Shown one piece after another: positions 1 through 5,204 of a stretch of DNA of 10,922 nt (the first letter of the stretch is position 1; each line of letters starts with the position of its first letter). The stretch lies in the NCBI GenBank assembly GCA_036743055.1, contig DAINQE010000068.1, positions 1 to 10,922 on the forward strand, read 5' to 3'. Below the pieces are notes generated by a model. It was given only the letters and a program-made list of their open reading frames with translations, did no database searches and was not told the DNA's origin. The DNA is from Sabulitectum sp036743055 (GTDB lineage Bacteria > Fermentibacterota > Fermentibacteria > Fermentibacterales > JCC-6). The position numbers and the translations under genes were made by a program.

Positions 1-167
1 CCGCAGCCCACACACCCTTCGCCCTTGTACTCGGCGTAGTGATAGCCCTTGGAATTCAGCTTCGGCGAGAATACCAGGACCTGTTTAGGGCAGTGAGCGA
101 TACAGAGACCGCACCCCTTGCACTTGTCCGGGTTCACCTCTGAGCGAGGATACTTCGCGTCGGTCAA
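1..167 (-). CDS. Ferredoxin-type 2-oxoacid oxidoreductase delta subunit (KorD-like), N-terminal part
   Basis: This is the first 55 codons of a small protein that runs off the left edge. Residues 16-27 hold a classic [4Fe-4S] binding motif, C16-x2-C19-x2-C22-x3-C26-P, and a second cluster motif begins at C52-x2-C55. The segment between them contains NSKGYHYAEY, which resembles the KGYH segment typical of the delta subunit of 2-oxoglutarate or related 2-oxoacid:ferredoxin oxidoreductases. In that complex the subunit passes electrons from the thiamine-dependent catalytic subunits to ferredoxin in the cytoplasm. The start is TTG at 167: GGAGG lies at 176-180 on the minus strand, 8 bases away, and no in-frame ATG fits. 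A GTG ten codons further in lacks a ribosome binding site. The catalytic subunits would be expected just beyond the left edge, which I cannot see. It could also be a generic two-cluster ferredoxin. Confidence 0.85.
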   Translation of the reverse strand, partial: MTDAKYPRSEVNPDKCKGCGLCIAHCPKQVLVFSPKLNSKGYHYAEYKGEGCVGC

Positions 168-175
168 TTGAGGGA

Positions 176-180
176 CCTCC
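176..180 (-). promoter_or_regulatory. Ribosome binding site GGAGG deciding a TTG start
   Basis: The minus strand reads GGAGG here, followed by 8 bases and then TTG at 167, the start chosen for the ferredoxin-type gene. This is the best Shine-Dalgarno match near the left edge and the main argument for the TTG start. Confidence 0.75.
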
Positions 181-314
181 TTGCTATGTTTATGATTGAT
201 ACACAACAACAAAGTTGATTTGTGCCTGTTGAGCCTCGGGTTTCTACAATGGCATGGGATACCATTGGCGTCAACCTCGGGGATGCCCATGGAGCAAGTT
301 ATTCGGCTTGTTTT

Positions 315-1103
315 TCATGAAACCGGGGGGAGTCGTTTTATCCAGCCCTGGGGCGTTTCACTGAAACCGTCCATTTCCAGATCGAGGGGATCACCCTCCC
401 ACTGGGTGATCGTCATTATTTCATAGCCGTCAAGGCTCAGCGCCTTTGAAAGCTCAACGATGATCCGGGAACCTGGAACCTTCGGGGAGAGGAACTCGAC
501 GGCTGCGATCCTCTCCCCCTGTCTGCGCAGTCTGAGGGAGAGTAACTCGGATCCATCCGAAAGCAGCACCGCGGTGCCGTCCTCCATGACCGAAACGACC
601 GGGCGGCTGTACTGCGTTATCTTCCTGACCCTTCGTGATGTTACCGCCAGAGCTGGAAGATAGAGCGCTGCGAAAAGGATCGCTCCATTCAGGGTTCCTC
701 CGAGACCCGCCCTTTCCAGAAGGACATAAGCCCCGGCATGCAGCATGAACACAGCGCCCATGAAGAGGGAGAATAGCCTGGTTCCATCCTCCCCCAGGAT
801 GCCCTTGAGCATTCCCCCGGCAATCCTGCCTGGAAGGTTCCATCTGAAAGCCGCGGAGAGCAGAAGAAGCGCTCCCAAAAGAGCCTCGGCGTGTATCAGC
901 CCCGCCCCCAGAAAAGCCATTATTCCGAACAAGGCCCCTTCGGCGATGAGTCCGGGCTTCCTTCTGCGAAAGGGAAGCAGGGCCAGAAAGGAGATCACTC
1001 CGGCTGCCGCACCGGCTATACCTGCTGCGGTACCGTCCCAGATAAGGTCACCGGCGAGGAAAAGTACCGCTACAAGCAGTTCCGGCCAGATGGCGGAGAT
1101 CAC
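315..1103 (-). CDS. Integral membrane protein with C-terminal soluble domain; YciB/septation-protein-like topology
   Basis: A 262-residue protein. Residues 1 to about 155 are strongly hydrophobic and read as five or six membrane segments (about 5-22, 25-43, 50-70, 71-86, 110-130 and 135-155), with an arginine/lysine patch FRRRK near 45-49 that should face the cytoplasm. The order of helices, the basic loop and the later segment MLKGILGEDG followed by a LFSLFMGAVFMLHAG-type helix recall YciB (inner-membrane septation protein A), which is about 180 residues long. This is a resemblance of layout, not a confirmed homology. Residues 160-262 form an extra soluble tail with alternating strands and WEGDPLDLEMDGF near the end, which I do not recognise. 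The start is GTG at 1103, with GGAG at 1111-1114 and a 7-base spacer. It is separate from the ferredoxin gene by about 150 bases. Function unknown. Confidence 0.8.
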   Translation of the reverse strand: MISAIWPELLVAVLFLAGDLIWDGTAAGIAGAAAGVISFLALLPFRRRKPGLIAEGALFGIMAFLGAGLIHAEALLGALLLLSAAFRWNLPGRIAGGMLKGILGEDGTRLFSLFMGAVFMLHAGAYVLLERAGLGGTLNGAILFAALYLPALAVTSRRVRKITQYSRPVVSVMEDGTAVLLSDGSELLSLRLRRQGERIAAVEFLSPKVPGSRIIVELSKALSLDGYEIMTITQWEGDPLDLEMDGFSETPQGWIKRLPPVS

Positions 1104-1161
1104 TCCACATCTCCGTATGTCGCGGAACCGACCATGTCCACCCCTGTTTTCACTGCCCTGT

Positions 1162-1362
1162 TCACGTGGAGTTTCCTGCTGCTGATCTCGTCTCAGAACT
1201 GAAGGGCCCTTTCCTGGGAAAGGGTGAATGTGTTTCCCGGAAGGCGATGTACTCCAACTTCTTCCTGCCCTGGGTCTTCACCGGATCTTCCCCTTCGCAG
1301 AACACAGCCAAGGGAACATCGACGGGGAGATGACTCAAAGAGTACCGCATAAGGTACGTCAA
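1162..1362 (-). CDS. Doubtful small ORF, unassigned
   Basis: An open frame of 66 codons from a TTG, itself open for about 20 more codons upstream to a TGA near 1428 without any ATG, GTG or TTG. The N-terminal two thirds (for example DGYQLTYLMRYSLSHLPVDV, then KTQGRKKLEYIAF) look protein-like, while the last 20 residues look like random sequence. The only upstream purine-rich element is a weak AGGA about 10 bases before the TTG. It lies just upstream of the membrane protein gene on the same strand. It could be a real small protein, a decayed gene fragment, or chance. I do not recognise a family and assign no function. Confidence 0.25.
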   Translation of the reverse strand: MTYLMRYSLSHLPVDVPLAVFCEGEDPVKTQGRKKLEYIAFRETHSPFPRKGPFSSETRSAAGNST

Positions 1363-1460
1363 CTGATAGCCGTCCTGTATGAGACCATGGTCAGCGGTAC
1401 GTCTTTCATTGTCCGTGGAATATATTCAGCCTTTCACCCGTTGTCGCCCGGGTAAGCACC

Positions 1461-1465
1461 GGAGG
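1461..1465 (+). promoter_or_regulatory. Ribosome binding site GGAGG deciding a TTG start
   Basis: GGAGG followed by 9 bases and TTG at 1475. It places the glycosyltransferase start directly before the first beta strand of the catalytic domain, and excludes the longer frame with the upstream ATG. Confidence 0.75.
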
Positions 1466-1474
1466 TTGGTTGAG

Positions 1475-2497
1475 TTGGCACTTCCCGTTAAGATATCCGT
1501 GATAATACCCGCCTGGAACGCAGGGGCAACCCTTGGGCACTGCCTGGATTCACTGAAGGAACAGTCCAGGAAACCCTTCGAGATACTACTGGTGGACGAC
1601 GGCTCCACCGACGACACCCGCAGACTGGCGGAAGACTATCAGGTTAAGGTCCTGTCCACTGGGGGCAGAATGGGTCCTGCCACCGCCAGGAACATGGGAG
1701 CTGAAGCGGCTGCAGGTGAGGTACTCCTGTTCCTCGATTCAGACGTCACGGTTCCAGGAGATCTTCTGGAGAGGGTGGCGGGACACTTCAGCGATGATGC
1801 CGTGTGGGCGGTCCAGACTCTCTACACACCCCTGTGCCCCGCTACGGACATCATCTCAAGATACCAGAACTACTACTACTGGTACAGCCTGAACAGGATG
1901 CCCGGAGAGAACTCAGCCACCTTCGCCACCTGGTGCGCCGCGGTCAGGAGGAACAGGTTCCTGGAGGTTGGCGGCTTCAATGTGAGGATACCGGAACCCA
2001 CGGTGGAGGATGAGGAACTGGGCTACACCATCGCCGACCTGGGCGGCAGGATCATCATGGACAAGTCGCTGAAAGTAACCCACCTGACTTCCTACGACCT
2101 TTCCCAGTTCACAAGCCGCAGGCTGAGAATGGCCAGGGCCCAGGCCAAGAGCGGCTGGCGGCAGGTCAAGGGCAGGCTCCTGGCCAGATACATGAATGTA
2201 AGGGAATCCGGCACGCATCACAGCAGGTGGGTGGTGCTTTCCATCCTTCTCGTGCTGTTTGCCCAGGTCTGCATCGCCGCCGGGCTGGCCGCATGGGATC
2301 CCGCCCTCCTTCTAGCCGCCCTGGCCGGGTTACTGCTCGCCCTGGTCTGCCATTGGGGCTTCCTTGCCAGCGCCGCCGGGAAAGCCGGGAAGGGAGTTCT
2401 TCTGCCCTTCACCCTGATGTGCCTGTACGACATGGCGGTGCTGGGCTGGGGAATAGTACAGGGAACCATTCAGTTCGCCATGGGCCGGAAGTACTAG
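1475..2497 (+). CDS. Membrane-anchored family-2 (GT-A) glycosyltransferase
   Basis: A 340-residue protein. Residues 5-12 (VKISVIIP) are the first strand of a GT-A fold, followed by the nucleotide-binding DDGSTD (41-46), the RNMG segment at 72-75, the metal-binding D88-S-D90, and an acidic E178-D179 in VEDEELG, the usual site of the catalytic base. Residues about 245-295 form two hydrophobic segments, and another lies near 315-333, so the catalytic domain should sit on the cytoplasmic face of the membrane. It would transfer a sugar from a nucleotide donor to a lipid or glycan acceptor; neither is readable. The start is TTG at 1475, with GGAGG at 1461-1465 and a 9-base spacer; an ATG 96 bases upstream would add 32 residues unlike the family. 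It is a paralogue of the minus-strand gene at 6919-7923 (shared Y-x-N-Y-Y-Y motif at 130-135 and C-terminal GRKY). Its stop overlaps that of the next, convergent gene in a shared CTAG. Confidence 0.9.
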   Translation: MALPVKISVIIPAWNAGATLGHCLDSLKEQSRKPFEILLVDDGSTDDTRRLAEDYQVKVLSTGGRMGPATARNMGAEAAAGEVLLFLDSDVTVPGDLLERVAGHFSDDAVWAVQTLYTPLCPATDIISRYQNYYYWYSLNRMPGENSATFATWCAAVRRNRFLEVGGFNVRIPEPTVEDEELGYTIADLGGRIIMDKSLKVTHLTSYDLSQFTSRRLRMARAQAKSGWRQVKGRLLARYMNVRESGTHHSRWVVLSILLVLFAQVCIAAGLAAWDPALLLAALAGLLLALVCHWGFLASAAGKAGKGVLLPFTLMCLYDMAVLGWGIVQGTIQFAMGRKY

Positions 2498-3609
2498 TTC
2501 TCCACTTCCAGGATGTATACCTTGGGATAATCCACAGGGGCCGTATCGAAGGCAATGAAGCCGTTGTCGAAGCAGTAGCTTATACCATCGGTTCCCTCAA
2601 GTTCGGGTATCACCGCCACGAACAGCAGCTCTCCATGGAAATCGTAGACCTCAAAGGTCGGGTGATCCGTCCAGTCCTGGCCCACCCATATCCTGTTCAT
2701 ATCGTCGATATCCACGGAACCTATAGCGTTCCTGTAAAGGGGCTGACCATCATGAAGTCTGTCCCGGTTCATGGAGTTGCCGGATTCCTCACTGGTTGAG
2801 AGGGACTCGTGATAGAGTCCTTCAGCAAGCTCCTCTTCGGACTTGGGAACCCTCTCCCAGTCCTTCTCCACTGAAAAGAGTTCTTCCCCGGATGGGCCGA
2901 AAGCGGTGAAAGCCCAGATACTGTCGCATGTCTGGGCAACTGCCACAGAGCCGTCATCGGAGGTATCCCATGTGATCCCCACGGTATGCACGTTCAGGTC
3001 CCCGTCCTCATCCAGGGAGAACCTCATCGGATAGGAGCAGTAAACGACCCCGGGCTCTTCTGACCTTCCGAACCTGGCGAGAAAGGTGTCGCCCACCGGT
3101 TCTCCGTTCTCGACCCTGTGCTCAAGGCTCATGCCAACATAGGAACCGTCGGGGCATGGGGTGATCCTGTCCGGAGGGATGGCTGAATAAGAGGTAAGAA
3201 GGGTATCGAAGGACATGTCCCCGTGGAGGAAGGTGACCGCGATAGCCCCCCAGTCGGAAACCACCAGGCTTCCGTCGTCCATCAGCGCAAAGCTCCTGGG
3301 GTACTGGAACTCCCCTGGCCCGGAACCGGGCCTTCCCACGAACTCCAGGAACTCCCGTTCCGGAGAGAATACTCCGATTCGTGCCTTCAGCCCGTCGAGG
3401 ATCAGAAGACGTCCGTCGGGGACCAGAGAGGCATCGGTTATGTTGCCGAACTCCCGGAGCGAATCCCCCATGAGAACACCTACCGTGTCCAAAACGGTTA
3501 CTACAACTGTATCAGGGTAACTGGACTCCAGGGTAGTTTCGGCGGGTTCGCCGGTGCCGCAGGCGATGACAGCCAGGATGGCCATTGTTGTGAGAATAGA
3601 AGATTTCAT
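2494..3609 (-). CDS. Secreted lipoprotein with NHL-like / six-bladed beta-propeller repeats
   Basis: A 371-residue protein with a lipoprotein signal peptide: KSS, a hydrophobic core ILTTMAILAV, and a lipobox V-I-A-C with C17 as the expected lipidated residue. The mature part has repeated beta-propeller blades, clearest at about 65-115 (DGRLLILDG, then GRPGSGPGEFQYPRSFALMD and DGSLVVSDW) and again near the C-terminus (IDDMNRIWVGQ, then FEVYDFHGELL). The G-x-G-x-G-E-F element followed by P-x-x-x-x-x-x-x-D-G-x-L is typical of NHL and six-bladed propeller lipoproteins. Such proteins sit in the periplasm or at the outer membrane; their ligands are mostly unknown. The start is ATG with AAGGAG 5 bases upstream (3615-3620), one of the two ATG starts in the window, and a near-consensus promoter lies just before it. 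The stop TAG shares CTAG with the convergent glycosyltransferase. No link to glycan synthesis beyond position can be shown. Confidence 0.88.
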   Translation of the reverse strand: MKSSILTTMAILAVIACGTGEPAETTLESSYPDTVVVTVLDTVGVLMGDSLREFGNITDASLVPDGRLLILDGLKARIGVFSPEREFLEFVGRPGSGPGEFQYPRSFALMDDGSLVVSDWGAIAVTFLHGDMSFDTLLTSYSAIPPDRITPCPDGSYVGMSLEHRVENGEPVGDTFLARFGRSEEPGVVYCSYPMRFSLDEDGDLNVHTVGITWDTSDDGSVAVAQTCDSIWAFTAFGPSGEELFSVEKDWERVPKSEEELAEGLYHESLSTSEESGNSMNRDRLHDGQPLYRNAIGSVDIDDMNRIWVGQDWTDHPTFEVYDFHGELLFVAVIPELEGTDGISYCFDNGFIAFDTAPVDYPKVYILEVEN

Positions 3610-3639
3610 ACCAGCTCCTTTCTTAAAAGGTTCGCTGGT

Positions 3640-3667
3640 ATTATATTTTTGAACAAAATTTTGTCAA
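3640..3667 (-). promoter_or_regulatory. Near-consensus sigma-70 promoter for the beta-propeller lipoprotein
   Basis: On the minus strand there is a perfect TTGACA (3662-3667), a 16-base spacer and a perfect TATAAT (3640-3645). Transcription should start near 3632, leaving a leader of about 22 bases that contains the AAGGAG site. It sits in an A+T-rich island in otherwise G+C-rich DNA, within the 66-base gap after the upstream glycosyltransferase's stop, so the lipoprotein can be transcribed independently of that gene. Confidence 0.8.
3653..3664. promoter_or_regulatory. 12-base perfect palindrome in the promoter spacer, possible operator
   Basis: ACAAAATTTTGT is a perfect 12-base palindrome lying mostly between the -35 and -10 boxes of the lipoprotein promoter and overlapping the -35 box. 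A dimeric repressor bound here would block RNA polymerase. No regulator gene is adjacent, and A/T-rich palindromes can arise by chance, so the operator reading is inference. Confidence 0.3.
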
Positions 3668-3675
3668 TATGTAAA

Positions 3676-4386
3676 TCAGATTTGCTTTGTGATGAATCTC
3701 CAAAGTGTGTGAAGAACACTCAGACCGTACGGTATGGGTTTCAGGCTGGAATAACCCTCACCGTGTATGGTGGGGATGGGGATCTCCTCTATCACCAGCT
3801 TTGCCCTGATGGCCCCCACCAGCATCTCCGAATCGAAGTTGAAGGTGCTGGAGTACTTGCGGTATGGAATACTTTCCAGGGCCCTTCTTCCGTATGCCTT
3901 GTAGCCGCTGTGGTAGCTGGTGAGGTGCGCTCTGAAAACGGTGTTCTCGACCCAGTTGAGGATTACCGTGCCCCAGTACCTGGCCTGACTCATGCCCCCC
4001 TCCCGCATGTCGCCGTGCTTCGTTCTGCTTCCTCCCACCACATCCGCTCCGTTCTCAAGGGGCTCCATCATCTTGAGCAGGAAGTCCGGAGGGTACTGCC
4101 CGTCGGAGTGGAGCATGACAACCGTATCGGCCCCGTTCTCCACAGCCCAGTCGAAGGCTGTTTTCTGGGCCTCGCCATATCCCCTGTTAACTTCGTGCTC
4201 GATGAGTCTCATCTTGGGGAACTCCACGGCCAGCCTCCGAACCAGATCACCGGTGCCGTCTGATGACCCGTCGTTGACAACCAGAAGCGTCTCCAGCTTA
4301 TCCCAGGCTTCACCGGGTATGTTCCTCACAACACCTTCCATGAAACGGCAGGCATTGTAGGCTGGCATAAAGCAGATATGGCGCAA
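3676..4386 (-). CDS. Family-2 glycosyltransferase, DPM1-like (polyprenyl-phosphate sugar transferase type)
   Basis: A 236-residue, soluble-looking GT-A glycosyltransferase without a membrane tail. Motifs: the first strand HICFMPAYN (3-11), VVNDGSSDGT (36-45) for the nucleotide, NRGYGEAQKT (67-76), HSDGQYPP (93-100) in the place of the family's metal-binding DADxQHPP, and GGSR (118-121). This set is that of dolichyl- or polyprenyl-phosphate mannosyl- or glucosyltransferase-like enzymes, which load a sugar from a nucleotide donor onto a lipid phosphate at the cytoplasmic face. The sugar cannot be read. The start is TTG at 4386, with GGAG at 4394-4397 and a 7-base spacer; the next in-frame ATG would cut the first strand. 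It stops 66 bases before the lipoprotein gene. A plausible role is to supply the lipid-linked sugar used by the GT-C enzyme at 5201-6922, which is inference. Confidence 0.9.
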   Translation of the reverse strand: MRHICFMPAYNACRFMEGVVRNIPGEAWDKLETLLVVNDGSSDGTGDLVRRLAVEFPKMRLIEHEVNRGYGEAQKTAFDWAVENGADTVVMLHSDGQYPPDFLLKMMEPLENGADVVGGSRTKHGDMREGGMSQARYWGTVILNWVENTVFRAHLTSYHSGYKAYGRRALESIPYRKYSSTFNFDSEMLVGAIRAKLVIEEIPIPTIHGEGYSSLKPIPYGLSVLHTLWRFITKQI

Positions 4387-4393
4387 GCTACTA

Positions 4394-4397
4394 CTCC
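4394..4397 (-). promoter_or_regulatory. Ribosome binding site GGAG deciding a TTG start
   Basis: GGAG on the minus strand, 7 bases before TTG at 4386. It supports the TTG start of the DPM1-like glycosyltransferase over the ATG six codons further in. Confidence 0.6.
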
Positions 4398-4477
4398 GGA
4401 TTCCATTGTTGAGTTGCAGGGTACGGGAGTGAACAGATAATCATTCCCGGTGAAAAAAACAAGTTTGACCCGACGGT

Positions 4478-4483
4478 TATAAT
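4478..4483 (+). promoter_or_regulatory. Perfect TATAAT, possible -10 box for the methyltransferase
   Basis: A perfect TATAAT on the plus strand, 31 bases before the TTG at 4515, in an A+T-rich gap between divergent genes. A start of transcription near 4490 would leave a short leader holding GGGAG. There is no good -35 at the right distance; the TTGACC at 4465-4470 is only 7 bases upstream, too close to be its partner. If this is a promoter, the upstream open frame is not coding. Confidence 0.4.
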
Positions 4484-4514
4484 CCAGTCACAACACCTGG
4501 AAGGGAGAAAGACA

Positions 4515-5204
4515 TTGGCAGGCGGAATGGAAATCCTCCAGGAGGTTCTCCGGGGTCTGCCCCCGGGCAGGGCAATTGACGTAGCCTCTGGCCAGGGAGG
4601 GTTCGCCGGGGCAATGGCCGGCCGTTCGGAGGATGCCGACATTGTAGTGGCGGCGGACTTGAAGCCCGGATTCCTTACGGGAACGGTCCCTGCGGCGATG
4701 GACGCCCGGATGCTGGCGTTCAGGGACGGCACCTTCTCAGTTGCCGGAATATCCAACTCGCTTCACCACCTGCCGTACCCGCTGGAGGTGCTTGGGGAGA
4801 TGGCCAGGGTGCTGCGTTCAGGGGGAAAGATAGTCGTCCGGGAAATGTTCCGTGGCGGAGATCAGCTGCCTTCCCAGGAAACCCACAACCTGATGCACGA
4901 CTGGTGGGGGGCGGTGGACAGGTCGATGGGAGTCGTTCACCACCCGGTATACACACTGGAGGAACTGAGAACGCTTCTGCGGTCAACGGTCTTCCAGGAC
5001 TGGGAGTTCAGGGAGTTCGAAGTAATCGGAGACCCGTTCCACCCAGATGTGATCGACAGGATAGAGTCGGCCTGGAATACCTACATGGAGAGGGCCGCGG
5101 GTAATGAAGAACTCATGGAGCGCGGCAGGGAAGTTCATCGACACTTCCTCAGCCACGGCTTTTCCGGTGCCAGGGCCCTGGTGGCCTGCGCAGGGAAACC
5201 CTAG
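4515..5204 (+). CDS. Class I SAM-dependent methyltransferase
   Basis: A 229-residue protein. Motif I is AIDVASGQGGF (about 25-35) for S-adenosylmethionine binding, followed by an acidic strand end VVAADL (about 48-53), FRDGTFSVAGISNSLHHLPY (motif IV region, about 74-93), and VLRSGGKIVVREMF (motif V/VI region, about 105-118). This is the Methyltransf_11/UbiE-like arrangement; the substrate cannot be read. The C-terminal half (HDWWGAVDR, YTLEELRTLL) should form the substrate lid. The start chosen is TTG at 4515 behind GGAG (4504-4507) with a 7-base spacer. The same frame stays open about 34 codons upstream without an ATG, GTG or TTG, so a longer N-terminus is possible. It is the only plus-strand gene between two minus-strand glycosyltransferase blocks, and its TAG stop overlaps that of the convergent GT-C gene in a shared CTAG. 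A role in methylating sugar or carrier is inference. Confidence 0.88.
   Translation: MAGGMEILQEVLRGLPPGRAIDVASGQGGFAGAMAGRSEDADIVVAADLKPGFLTGTVPAAMDARMLAFRDGTFSVAGISNSLHHLPYPLEVLGEMARVLRSGGKIVVREMFRGGDQLPSQETHNLMHDWWGAVDRSMGVVHHPVYTLEELRTLLRSTVFQDWEFREFEVIGDPFHPDVIDRIESAWNTYMERAAGNEELMERGREVHRHFLSHGFSGARALVACAGKP

Larger units (their letters stand above)
1104..1474. other. 371-base stretch without a confident gene
   Basis: Between the minus-strand membrane protein start and the plus-strand glycosyltransferase start. It holds the doubtful ORF noted separately, a short hairpin (7-base arms CCCTTTC and GAAAGGG around a 4-base loop, 1207-1224) with no T-run on either side, and a weak TATATT at 1421-1426 that could be a -10 element for the plus-strand glycosyltransferase but has no good -35 partner. 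The region presumably contains divergent promoters for both flanking genes, but neither is clear. Confidence 0.5.

Noticed and set aside
247..267. Inverted repeat CAATGG ... CCATTG in the gap after the membrane protein gene
   Set aside because: Arms are only 6 bases with a 9-base loop and no T-run follows, so it is not a convincing terminator.
1207..1224. Hairpin CCCTTTC ... GAAAGGG
   Set aside because: The stem is short and there is no T-run on either strand. It is recorded under the gene-free stretch but not called as a terminator.
1379..1474. A longer glycosyltransferase start at ATG 1379
   Set aside because: The added 32 residues do not resemble the family, while TTG at 1475 has GGAGG at the right distance.
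3223..4263. A plus-strand open frame of 346 codons
   Set aside because: It runs antisense across both the beta-propeller lipoprotein and the DPM1-like glycosyltransferase, whose products have clear motifs and good starts. Its own translation shows no recognisable domain.
4465..4483. TTGACC and TATAAT as a -35/-10 pair
   Set aside because: Only 7 bases separate them, too short for a sigma-70 promoter. The TATAAT alone is kept as a possible -10 box.
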